Assembly (NCBI GenBank): GCA_965261065.1
Contig: OZ253444.1
Location: 5,456,001-5,520,000 of the forward strand
From: JAKZVK01 sp965261065
Lineage (GTDB): Bacteria > Acidobacteriota > Terriglobia > Bryobacterales > UBA6623
DNA length: 64,000 nucleotides
Direction: 5' to 3'
Part shown: positions 56,508-64,000 of the stretch, in pieces
Position numbering within the stretch: the stretch's first letter is position 1
Layout of the letters: each line of letters opens with the position of its first letter
Made by a program: the position numbers and the translations under genes
Notes under the pieces: model-generated
Told to the model about the DNA's origin: nothing
Databases searched by the model: none
The model's input: the letters and a program-made list of their open reading frames with translations, nothing else

Positions 56508-57555
56508 CTATATATGTATGGGCAACCCCAAAGGTGTGAAGCGGGATTTCAAGGCCCTGGAGAAGCGCCGTTTCGAAGCGATGCGGCTGCTCGACCAAGG
56601 CCACAATCAGTCCGAGACGGCAAGACGGCTGAAAGTCGCTCGCCAAACCGTCAGTGCGTGGCGGCGGCAATACCGCGAGCAGGGTGCGGCCGGACTCCGC
56701 CAGGCCGGGCGCGCCGGACGCAAGCCGCTCCTCGATGCCGCACAATGCGAACGCCTGACGTCGCTGTTGCTGGAAGGCCCGCAAGCCCACGGCTTCCCCA
56801 CGCCCCTGTGGAGCTGTCCGCGGGTGGCTCGGCTGATCGGAGACGAGTTCGGGGTCGACTACCACGAAGGCCACGTCTGGAAGATCCTGCGAGCGCTCGA
56901 CTGGAGCCCGCAACGCCCGGTCGGAAAGGCGCGCGAGCGCAACGAAGAGCAGATCCGCACCTGGAAGCGCAAGACCTGGACGCGCATTAAAAAAAAGCCC
57001 AAAACGAAGGTCGTACGCTCGTCTTCATCGACGAAAGCGGATTGAGTCAGAAGCCGCATCGCTGCCGCACCTGGGCGCCACGCGGCCAAACACCGGTGCT
57101 GCAGTTTAACTTCAATTGGGAGAAGCTTTCCGTCTCGGCGGGGCTGACGCTGCGTAACTTCTACTTTCGGCTCTATCCCGGTGCGATCGGCAAAGAGCAA
57201 GTGATCGACTTTCTCAAGGCGTTGGTACGTCATATCGATCGGCCGCTGCTGATCGTCTGGGACCGGCTGCCTGCGCACCGTAGCCGCCTGGTGCAAGAGT
57301 TCATCCAACTCTCCGAAGGCCACATCGCAACCGAGTACTTGCCACCCTATGCGCCGGAGTTGAATCCGGTGGAATACATCTGGGCTTACTGGAAGCAGCA
57401 CAAGTTGCCGAACGTCTGTCCGAAGGACTACGGCGAGCTGAACGAGCGGGCCCGCAAGGCACTCCGCCGCATGCACCGCAAACCGCGTTTGATCACGGCC
57501 TTCTGGAAACAGTCTTCTCTTTGCTTCGAGTGACGGGATATTATGCGGGACTCAA
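56462..57555 (+). mobile_element. IS630-type insertion sequence
   Basis: The element is 1094 bp between duplicated TA dinucleotides (56460-56461 and 57556-57557). The ends are related inverted repeats: left TTGAATCCCGCAAATTATTA, right read inward TTGAGTCCCGCATAATAT. It inserted 25 bp after the native ATG of the HD-GYP gene, in the opposite orientation, and provides that gene with a new in-frame start. Confidence 0.9.
56518..57533 (+). CDS. IS630-type transposase, expressed by -1 frameshifting
   Basis: The first frame (MGNPKGVKRDFKALEKRRFE..) is a helix-turn-helix part (SETARRLKVARQTVSAWRRQ) ending at 57045. The DDE part is in the -1 frame: RTLVFIDESGLSQKPHRCRT, RPLLIVWDRLPAHRS and YLPPYAPELNPVEYIWAYWK, ending at 57533. 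They overlap at an A8G tract (56989-56997) that contains the canonical slippery heptamer A AAA AAG in the right phase, giving ..RIKKKAQNEGRTLVF. Programmed -1 frameshifting is common in IS elements, so this is likely a functional fused enzyme rather than a pseudogene. Confidence 0.85.
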
Positions 57556-57582
57556 TAGGTAGAGTTTGGCCTTCGTCGGCAT

Positions 57583-57772
57583 CAGGGTTCGCCGCTATGT
57601 TCCATATCGGCCAATCGAGGTAGGGTAGAGCCTCTGATTCACACCTTCGGTATCCGCGTAGAACTCGGTGCCCGGGGGGGCATAGATCTCCCTTCGCAAG
57701 GGTCTATCGCGCTACCGGCGGTGAACTATGGAACATTCCTGAGATGAGACGACAAGTGAGTAGAGGGTATCT
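57583..57772. other. Intergenic between divergent HD-GYP and sigma-54 activator genes
   Basis: Former shared control region of the two divergently read genes. No clear promoter identified. AGAGGG before the GTG at 57773 is a plausible ribosome site for the activator. Confidence 0.4.
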
Positions 57773-58481
57773 GTGCCGTCGTCTGACCAACTCGTGATTT
57801 TCCTGGGCATGCCCGCGATCATCCGCAGCGAGGCCATGCGCAAGCTAATGGACACGGTCGAGCGCGTGGCCAGCAGCGATGCGACGGTTCTGATCACCGG
57901 CGAGACGGGTACGGGGAAGGAATTGATCTCGCGCGCGATTCATCATCACTCCCTGCGGTGCCATCAACCGTGGGTCGATGTGAACTGCGCGACACTCCCG
58001 GAGCACCTGGTCGAAAGCGAGCTGTTCGGCCACGAGAAAGGGGCCTTCAGTGGGGCCGATTCCCTGAAGCCCGGCTTGTTCGAGCTGGCGCACAAGGGCA
58101 CGCTGTTTCTCGACGAGATCGGCGAACTCGAGCCCAAGTTGCAAGTGAAGCTGCTTCGCATTCTCGACGGCGTGCCCTATTACCGGGTCGGCGGGCGGAA
58201 GAAGGTGGCGGTAGACGTCCGGGTGGTGGCGTCCACGAACCGCGAAATGAGTAACGAGGTGGGCGCGGGTCAGTTTCGCGAAGACCTCTACCACCGGCTC
58301 AGCCAAATCCACGTCCAACTGCCGCCGCTGCGCGAACGGCTCGACGACATCCTGCCGCTGGCTGAGTTCTTCCTGTACGAGCAGGATACGCAAGTGAAGC
58401 TCTCGGCGGAAGCCAAGAAGGCCCTGTGCCGCCACGCCTGGCCGGGCAACATCCGGGAACTGCGCAACGTGGTGCTGCGGG
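57773..58481 (+). pseudogene. Sigma-54-dependent activator, 5' part (AAA+ domain)
   Basis: Starts at GTG 57773. AAA+ domain of the NtrC family without a receiver domain: Walker A GETGTGKELISRAIH; GAFSGAD in place of the usual GAFTGA; Walker B LFLDEIGELEPKLQVKLLRI; VRVVASTNRE; FREDLYHRLSQ with the arginine finger; WPGNIRELRN. The gene is cut after ..RNVVLR by the ISKra4-type element. Joining 57773-58481 with 60320-60558 gives 948 bp in frame, 315 residues. It begins 190 bp from the native start of the divergent HD-GYP gene and just upstream of a PilZ gene, so control of c-di-GMP-linked surface functions is a reasonable inference. Confidence 0.88.
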
Positions 58482-60310
58482 GGGTGCGCGACAAGAAAGT
58501 GATGATTTGCGGGTTCCCCTTTTTTGCGTGCTAATCCTTACGTAGTGATACGTTAGGAAAGGAGGCGTACTATGCCCGAATCTCTCGTCGCGCTCGAACG
58601 TCAACGAAAGGCCATCCTCGCTCGGATTCTCGATCTAGGAGACTTCCGCAGCGGATCCATCAGCGCTGTCAGCGGCCGCTGCGGCAAACCGTCCTGCCGC
58701 TGCCATCAGCCCGGCCAGCCCGCTCATGGCCCGAACTACCGCCTGACCAGGAAGGTCAACGGCAAGACCGTGAGTGAGACCTTTTCCTCGCCCGCCCAGC
58801 GGCGCAAAGCGCAACGCGAAGTTGAGGCTTTTCACCGCTTCCGGGAGCTGAGCCGACAACTGCTCGAAGTCAACGAACAGATCTGCCGCTTGCGCCCCGT
58901 CGCCGAGGACGCCGAGCTGAGTCCGCAGGAAAAAAAACGGCCGAGGCGATCCAGCAAGAAGTCGCCGTAGAAGTAGGGAGGCTGCTACGGGTCGTCTTGT
59001 GTGAGAGGCGCAAGCGCGGGTCGCTCGACCTCGAAGCCGTCGAACAGGCGACGCGCGACGCGCTGCATCAAGCCGGCGCTGTCTTGCTCGAGACGCTGTT
59101 GAACGAAGACGCGGCCGGCGAATCGCAGCAGCCCTGCACCTGCGGCTCGCCAGCGCGCTACGCCGGTCGGCGGCCGAAGAAGCTCGTCACGATGCTGGGC
59201 GAGGTCGTCGTCGAACGGCCGTACTATCACTGCAGCCGCTGCGGCAAAGGCTTCGCGCCGCACGACCAAGAGCTGGCCGTCAAAGCGACGCAGTATTCGC
59301 CAGGCGTGCGCCGCATGACGGCGCTGGTCGGCTCCGAGACGTCGTTCGATCGCGGTCGCGCGTTGCTCGACGAGTTGGCCGGAGTGCGGCTGACCGCCAA
59401 GGCTGTCGAGCGCGAAGCCGAGGCGATCGGCGAAGATGTCGCCAGCGAAGAACAAGCCGCGATCGCGCGCGCCGTACCGCTGGAGCTTCCTGCGATGTCA
59501 GGACCTGAAACTCCGATTCTCTACATCGAGATGGACGGCACGGGCGTACCGGTCACCGCCGCCGAGACGGCCGGCCGCAAGGGTAAGGACGGCGGCCCGG
59601 CCGGCACGCGCGAGGTCAAGCTCGGCTGTGTGTTCACGCAAACAAGCTGCGACGAACAAGGCCGTCCCGTGCGCGACGAAGACTCGACCAGCTACACCGG
59701 CGCGATCGAGGACGCCGCCGCCTTCGGACGCCGCATTTACAGCGAGGCTTGGCGACGGGGTTGGAGTCGGGCGCGCAAGAAGGTCGTGCTTGGCGACGGT
59801 GCGGGCTGGATCTGGAATCTTTCGCACGAATACTTTCCCGGCGCGATCGAGATCGTCGACTTGTATCACGCTCGCGAACATCTGTGGGAGCTGGCGTCGA
59901 AGCTGTTTCCCCAACAACAAAAGCGCCTCCGCGGTTGGGCGCGGCGCATGCAGAAAAAGCTCGACGCGGGGCGCATCGAGCAACTCGTCACTGCGCTGCG
60001 CGAGATCGAAACCGACGACCCGGAGTTGGCGCATCCGCTGGCGCTGGAGGCGGACTACTTCCAGCGCCATGCGGAGCGCATGCGTTACGGCGAGTTTCGC
60101 CGGCAGGGCTTGTTTGTGGGCTCAGGCGTGATCGAGGCGGGTTGCCGCACCGTCATTGCGAGTCGGTTGAAGCGCTCGGGCATGTTCTGGAGCGTGCGCG
60201 GCGCGAACGCTATCACGGCTTTGCGTTGCGCACGGCTCAGCAACCGCTTCGACGACTACTGGGAGAATCGCGCTCGCGCGGCCTGAGCCTCACAAATTTG
60301 TCGCACACCC
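58482..60310 (+). mobile_element. ISKra4-type insertion sequence
   Basis: The element is 1829 bp with inverted ends: GGGTGCGCGACAAGAAAGTG at the left and, read inward, GGGTGTGCGACAAATTTGTG at the right. Perfect 9-bp duplication TGCTGCGGG at 58473-58481 and 60311-60319. Inserted in the sigma-54 activator gene between the AAA+ and DNA-binding parts, in the same orientation. Confidence 0.92.
58572..60286 (+). CDS. ISKra4-family transposase, two frames joined by -1 frameshifting
   Basis: The first frame (58572-58970) encodes about 132 residues with CGKPSCRCHQPGQPAHGPNY, as in the small N-terminal protein of these elements. The second, read in the -1 frame after the A8 tract at 58930-58937, gives TAEAIQQEVAVEVGRLLRVV, then the catalytic protein: zinc-binding CTCGSPARYAG..YHCSRCGKGF, ILYIEMDGTGVPV, VVLGDGAGWIWNL, DLYHAREHLWELA and a C-terminal GSGVIEAGCRTVIASRLKRS. 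Slippage on A AAA AAA would yield the fusion. If unshifted, the second part may start at 58997. Confidence 0.85.
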
Positions 60311-60319
60311 TGCTGCGGG

Positions 60320-60558
60320 CGGCAACGTTGGCGACACAGCCGCTGCTCGAACCATCAGACCTAGGCCTAAACGGCCCCTCGCGCGCGGCCCTTCCGGAAG
60401 TGCCGGTGGGACCGCTCGAGGGCGTCGAGCGAAATATGATCGAGCGGGCGTTGACGATGACGGGAGGGCATCAGCAGCAGGCGGCGGAGCTGCTGGGCAT
60501 CTCACGCAGGACGCTCAGCCGAAAGTTGAAACGCTATGAATCAGAAATGGCACCGTAG
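60320..60558 (+). pseudogene. Sigma-54-dependent activator, 3' part (Fis-type DNA-binding domain)
   Basis: Continues the activator in frame after the element: ..AATLATQPLLEPSDLGLNGP, then VERNMIERALTMTGGHQQQAAELLGISRRTLSRKLKRYE, a Fis-type helix-turn-helix as in NtrC relatives. Detached from its AAA+ domain, the protein can no longer act as a sigma-54 activator. Confidence 0.88.
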
Positions 60559-60865
60559 TACTCGGCCTGATCGCGAAGGCGGGACGGAAGTCACCGACGA
60601 GCAGCGCAGGGAAGAGCGGCGTCCCGCGCAGGGTGAGGTACGCCTCTTCATGGACGACATGCACTCGGAGATTCACGGCCATCTGCTCGACACGAGCCAA
60701 AGTGGCTTTCGGGTGGCCCATTCGGTCGCGACCTTGCGTTCGGGGCAGATCGTCGGTTTCGAACACAGCCGCAACGAAGGCGCCGCGCGCACGATCTGGA
60801 CACGCATCACCGGGGATCGGGTCGAGAGCGGATTCTTGATCCTCGATGTACCGCGAACGCCCTAG
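60536..60865 (+). CDS. PilZ-domain protein (c-di-GMP receptor-like)
   Basis: A 109-residue protein overlapping the end of the activator gene by 23 bp, so probably translated from the same transcript. PilZ features: an arginine cluster RREERRPAQGEVRLF and LLDTSQSGFRVAHSV (the D/NxSxxG-type motif), then the barrel. These are the two c-di-GMP contact segments. Beside an HD-GYP/GGDEF protein it is a likely effector of the same signal. The ISKra4 insertion upstream may be polar on it. Confidence 0.82.
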   Translation: MNQKWHRSTRPDREGGTEVTDEQRREERRPAQGEVRLFMDDMHSEIHGHLLDTSQSGFRVAHSVATLRSGQIVGFEHSRNEGAARTIWTRITGDRVESGFLILDVPRTP

Positions 60866-61144
60866 CAGATCAGCTCCGTTTGAGAAACGAGATGAAATGA
60901 GGCGACTCGCGGTCTCGGGAGTGCGGTACGCTCTCGAGTGACGGCCCTCGCCCCGCCCCTTCCATGACGCGGGGCGAATCCCAAAATCTCTTCTTGTAAC
61001 GAAAGCAACTACGAACTATGAAGAACCATAGCAAAGCCATCGAAGCCTTGTCACAACCGCAACACGAGATGATCGAACAAGGCATGAACGTCGTCGCCGG
61101 TCTGGGACGCCGCCCCCGAAGCTTGGTTTCCGCGTCAGCCTATA
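60866..61144. other. Gap between the PilZ and DUF4159 genes
   Basis: About 280 bp. A stretch (60900-60975) has imperfect repeats of CGCGGTCTCGGGAG type and CGCCCC runs; no gene is supported, although ATG 61018 opens a frame of 187 codons with poor protein character. Confidence 0.4.
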
Positions 61145-61556
61145 ATGCGGCGCATGAGGGGCGGTCTCGCGGGCGTGGCCCTGACGGTATCGTTTCTGTG
61201 TGCAGCGGCGGGCCCGCTTTTCCTGATTCGCAGTCAAGCGGAGGAGCCGGTCCACGCAGGCCGCCGGGACGCCGAGTTTCATTTCATCCGCCTAGAGTAC
61301 GTCAACCTGTCGTGGTCTCGCTGGGGATCGGGAAGACCGTGGTGGAGGCAGGACTGGCCCGCCGCCGAGAACCACTTCTCCCAGGGCCTACGGCGGCTGA
61401 CGGAGATCGAGGTCGGCGAAGGCCGGCATGTTCCCCTCACCGACGACCGGATCTTCGAGTACCCATGGGCGTATGCGACACAAGTTGGTTTCTGGCAATT
61501 AGGCGAAGAAGAAACGGATCGGCTGCGGGAATATCTTCTCCGTGGCGGGTTCTTAG
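61145..61556 (+). pseudogene. DUF4159 protein, 5' part
   Basis: Signal-like N-terminus (GGLAGVALTVSFLCAAAGPLFL), then FHFIRLEYVNLSWSRWGSGR, EVGEGRHVPLTDDRIFEYPW and LREYLLRGGFL, the first half of a DUF4159 domain, exported and common in Acidobacteriota and Planctomycetota. Cut by IS1380 copy D. Joining across it gives GGFL-VVDDFYGPEQWLVF in frame. Confidence 0.85.
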
Positions 61557-63222
61557 CCCGCATTTTCAATTTGATGTATGAGCTTCAGACCATCCAGCGA
61601 CCTTCAGCGTCTTTATTGATAGGGGCTAGAGCCCGATAAGGACGCCATGGAGGTCAACACCCGATGGGTGAAAAAGAAAACAAGCCGTTTCAGCTCACGT
61701 TCAATGGATTTCTCAAAGTCGATTTCCAAGGATCGCGAGTCACCTCGGATGGCGGTCTGATTCTCGTTCGCGAACTGGATGAACGACTCGGACTCGGGAA
61801 GCTGATCGACGAGCATCTCAGCGACTCGCGACAAGGCTTGAACAAGAAGTTCCCGCTGGCCGATCTGCTGCGGCAGTCGGTCTACAGCCGACTCGCTGGC
61901 TACGAGGACCTCAATGACGCCGTTCGAGTATCCGCCGATCCGACCTTTCGCTTGATCGGCTCGAAGAGGAACTGGGATCGCGGAGCAGCCTTGACCTCGA
62001 CGCTGCATGGCTTCGAGACGGAGATGCTGGCGAGCGAAGAGAACTTGCTGGGGCTGATGGCAGTGAACCGGGAGCTGGTCGCGCAAGCCGAAGCTCCCGA
62101 CGGTTCAGACCGCGTGGTGCTCGACATGGACTCCACGGAGAGCCCCGTCCACGGCCAACAGGAAGGCAGTGCCTACAACGGCCATTTTGAGTCCCTCTGC
62201 TATCACCCGCTGTTGCTGTTCAACCAGCACGGCGACTGCCTAGGCGCGAAGCTGCGTCCCGGCAACGTGCACAGCGCCGAGGACTGGGACGAGCTGCTAC
62301 TGCCGGAGATCGAACGACAACAGGCGGAGGGCAAACAGGTGACGTTCCGCGCCGACGCCGCCTTCGCCAAGCCCGAGATCTACGAGGCGATGGAGGAGCG
62401 CGGCGTGGACTACGTGATTCGCATCCCGGCGAACAAGAGCCTGGAGCTGGAGATCGAGGACATCCTGTTTCGGCCACCGGGCAGGCCGAACGCCAAGCCC
62501 CTAGTGCGCTACAAGAGTTTTCGCTATCAGGCCGAGAGCTGGTCGAAGGCAAGGCGAGTTGTCGCCAAGGTCGAGCATCACCAGGGCGAACTATTCCCGC
62601 GCGTCGGATTTGTCGTGACGAGCATGAGCTTGCCGAGCCGCTCGGTCGTGCGGTTCTACAACAAGCGCGGCACGGCGGAGCAGTGGATCAAAGAAGGCAA
62701 ACAGGCCACGCACTGGACCCGCTTGTCGTGTCACCGCTTCCGAGCCAACGAGGTACGGCTGCAACTCAGCGTGCTGGCCTACAACCTGGGCAACCTGTGG
62801 CGGCGGCTAGGGCTGCCGCAGCGAATCAAAAGCTGGTCGCTAACGAGTTTGCAACACCGGTTGATGAAGACCGGCGGTCGGCTGGTCAAGCATGCTCGCT
62901 ACTACTGGTTGCTGCTGGCGGAGGGGCATCTGAACCGGCGGCTGTTCGGTGACATGCTGCATAGGATCTGGGCGCTGCCTGTGCCGGGTGGGTAGCGTTG
63001 CCCGGGCGAGGATCAACAGTTTTTGGCTCCAAAAAGGTTTCGCAGGGAGCAGTGTCGGCCGGAGCGCCGTTCAGTCCGCTCAATCAACGTCTGTGAGCGG
63101 ACGGACGAGCCCTGGCGCCTACCGGCGGAGGTGATGTGCAGGGTTCAGCGCGAAAAGACGTGGTATTCGGCGCAGCGGGGGTGTATCCTGTGACCGTGCC
63201 AGGGCCAAAATGGAAATCCTGG
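61557..63222 (+). mobile_element. IS1380-type insertion sequence, copy D
   Basis: 1666 bp with a perfect 5-bp duplication CTTAG at 61552-61556 and 63223-63227. Inserted in the DUF4159 gene, same orientation. Confidence 0.94.
61664..62995 (+). CDS. IS1380-family transposase (copy D)
   Basis: This intact 443-residue transposase carries Pro in NKKFPLADLL where the others have Ala; it has the same DDE/YREK residues. Confidence 0.93.
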   Translation: MGEKENKPFQLTFNGFLKVDFQGSRVTSDGGLILVRELDERLGLGKLIDEHLSDSRQGLNKKFPLADLLRQSVYSRLAGYEDLNDAVRVSADPTFRLIGSKRNWDRGAALTSTLHGFETEMLASEENLLGLMAVNRELVAQAEAPDGSDRVVLDMDSTESPVHGQQEGSAYNGHFESLCYHPLLLFNQHGDCLGAKLRPGNVHSAEDWDELLLPEIERQQAEGKQVTFRADAAFAKPEIYEAMEERGVDYVIRIPANKSLELEIEDILFRPPGRPNAKPLVRYKSFRYQAESWSKARRVVAKVEHHQGELFPRVGFVVTSMSLPSRSVVRFYNKRGTAEQWIKEGKQATHWTRLSCHRFRANEVRLQLSVLAYNLGNLWRRLGLPQRIKSWSLTSLQHRLMKTGGRLVKHARYYWLLLAEGHLNRRLFGDMLHRIWALPVPGG

Positions 63223-63227
63223 CTTAG

Positions 63228-63614
63228 TGGTGGACGACTTCTACGGCCCGGAGCAGTGGCTGGTCTTTCGCGAGTCGATGCGGCGCGTTTTTCCCGAGCG
63301 GCCGATTGTCGAGATGGATGAAGCCGATGAAGTCCTGCACGTAGTCTATGACCTCGACCACCGCGTCCAGGTCCACGGGCTTCGCCATCTGCGGTGGAGC
63401 TTCGGCGGCCGGTTCGCGGGACGTCTTGAGGACACGCCCCCCCCGGTGGCGCGCCATCTACGATGACGAGGGACGTTTGCTCGTCGCCATCAACTTCAAT
63501 ATGGATATCGGCGACGCTTGGGAGCACGTCGACCTCCCCGAATACCCGGAGCCGATGACGGCCCTCGCGTACCGCTTTGGCATCAACTACATCGTCTATG
63601 CGATGACCCATTGA
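63228..63614 (+). pseudogene. DUF4159 protein, 3' part, frameshifted at a C8 tract
   Basis: Continues VVDDFYGPEQWLVFRESMRR, PIVEMDEADEVLHVVYDLDH, GGRFAGRLEDTPP. At C8 (63437-63444) the frame is lost and would end at 63466. The next frame carries the rest, RWRAIYDDEGRLLVAINFNM, DIGDAWEHVDLPEYPEPMTA, LAYRFGINYIVYAMTH, to 63614. One base too many or too few in the C-run explains it; a sequencing error is possible, as is decay after the IS insertion. Confidence 0.85.
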
Positions 63615-63638
63615 CCGGTCGCCGCGCACCGCGTCGAC

Positions 63639-63851
63639 TCACCGGGGCATATCCAACAGCCGCGTGATGTTGCCGCCGAGAATCCCGTTCTTGTCCGCCT
63701 CGCTGATCTCGAGGCGCTTCACGTTGTCGAGTTCGCTGCGGGCGTAGGAGACCAAGCCGGAGTAAGGCCGGAGTGAGATAAACTGGTGGTTTGATCCAAT
63801 CGACATCCAAACCAACGAATGTTTGAAGCGAATGCGTGCCGCGGGAGCCAA
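63639..63851 (-). pseudogene. C-terminal remnant of an amidohydrolase-like gene
   Basis: The frame ends LDNVKRLEISEADKNGILGG followed by NITRLLDMPR, the usual last helix of amidohydrolase-2-type metal-dependent hydrolases (..ILGGNIARLL). Only about 45 residues are recognisable; sequence to the right (63770-63851) is less convincing and no upstream part is present in the window. Confidence 0.6.
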
Positions 63852-64000
63852 CTGAGCCCCGAACGCCGGTGAGGGGTCAAGAACCCGACTAGCGACGTGA
63901 AACTGGGACCCGTCACTCGTGTTCCGGGCTCGGGTTTGAGTTTAGACCGGCCCGTCGATACAGGCGGGTCGCTGAAGCGATTCGGTCCGGAAACGAATAG
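63852..64000. other. Right edge of the window, nothing recognised
   Basis: No coding or structural signal seen in the last 149 bases. Confidence 0.4.

Overview
The window is GC-rich bacterial chromosome, most like an Acidobacteriota (or Planctomycetota-like) genome. The inference rests on gene content: a hypothetical protein with an STGPRT..GLKHGL N-terminus, Tat-exported enzymes, a DUF4159 protein, an SBBP/DUF7948-type secreted protein, a PQQ dehydrogenase beside a dihaem cytochrome, and a TIR protein fused to an FGE-like domain. No rRNA, tRNA or CRISPR array was seen, so the phylum is inferred only.

The main feature is insertion-sequence load. Fourteen elements of seven types can be delimited from their ends: IS1595 type x4 (1031 bp, 8-bp duplications), IS1380 type x4 (1666 bp, 5-bp duplications), IS110/IS1111 type x2, and one each of IS1202-like/ISNCY, IS4, IS630 (TA duplication) and ISKra4 (9-bp duplication). 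Together they cover about 20 kb, roughly 31% of the window. Their duplications are mostly perfect, so original genes can be rebuilt by joining the flanks.

Layout. 0-4.6 kb: end of a PKD-domain protein and a frameshifted FG-GAP/thrombospondin-type-3 surface protein truncated by an IS1595 copy. 4.7-8.1 kb: an IS1202-like element and a sodium:solute symporter. 8.8-12.1 kb: an IS1595 copy with a nonsense mutation, then amtB-glnK (ammonium uptake and its PII regulator). 12.1-17.7 kb: a YdeI-like gene whose start codon comes from an IS1380 copy, a Tat-exported class V aminotransferase, a Tat-exported isochorismatase-fold hydrolase and a small membrane protein. 17.8-23.0 kb: two inverted IS1111-type copies, one inside a hypothetical gene and itself split by IS1595. 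23.0-28.4 kb: two small overlapping genes facing a TIR/FGE-like fusion gene that two IS1380 copies cut into three pieces. 29.1-35.0 kb: secreted PPC-domain and PHP-domain proteins, a DCC protein and OsmC. 35.3-41.8 kb: an SBBP-type protein cut by an IS4 element, a dihaem cytochrome c with a PQQ dehydrogenase, and a glucarate-dehydratase-like enzyme. 43.1-51.5 kb: a methyltransferase, a multi-spanning membrane protein, 6-phosphogluconolactonase, and two convergent cation/proton antiporters. 51.9-60.9 kb: a kinase remnant, a zinc-type alcohol dehydrogenase between 23-bp direct repeats, and a c-di-GMP region (HD-GYP/GAF/GGDEF protein, a sigma-54 activator split by ISKra4, a PilZ protein). 61.1-63.6 kb: a DUF4159 gene broken by IS1380 and by a C8 tract.

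Three observations stand out. An IS1380 copy and the IS630 copy each landed a few codons inside a gene and put an in-frame ATG from the element's own end in place of the native start. The TIR/FGE-like fusion, once rebuilt, is a 424-residue protein with a Gln where the TIR catalytic Glu is expected. The IS1111-type elements carry a long conserved non-coding tail, a candidate guide-RNA locus, and their two targets share a motif.
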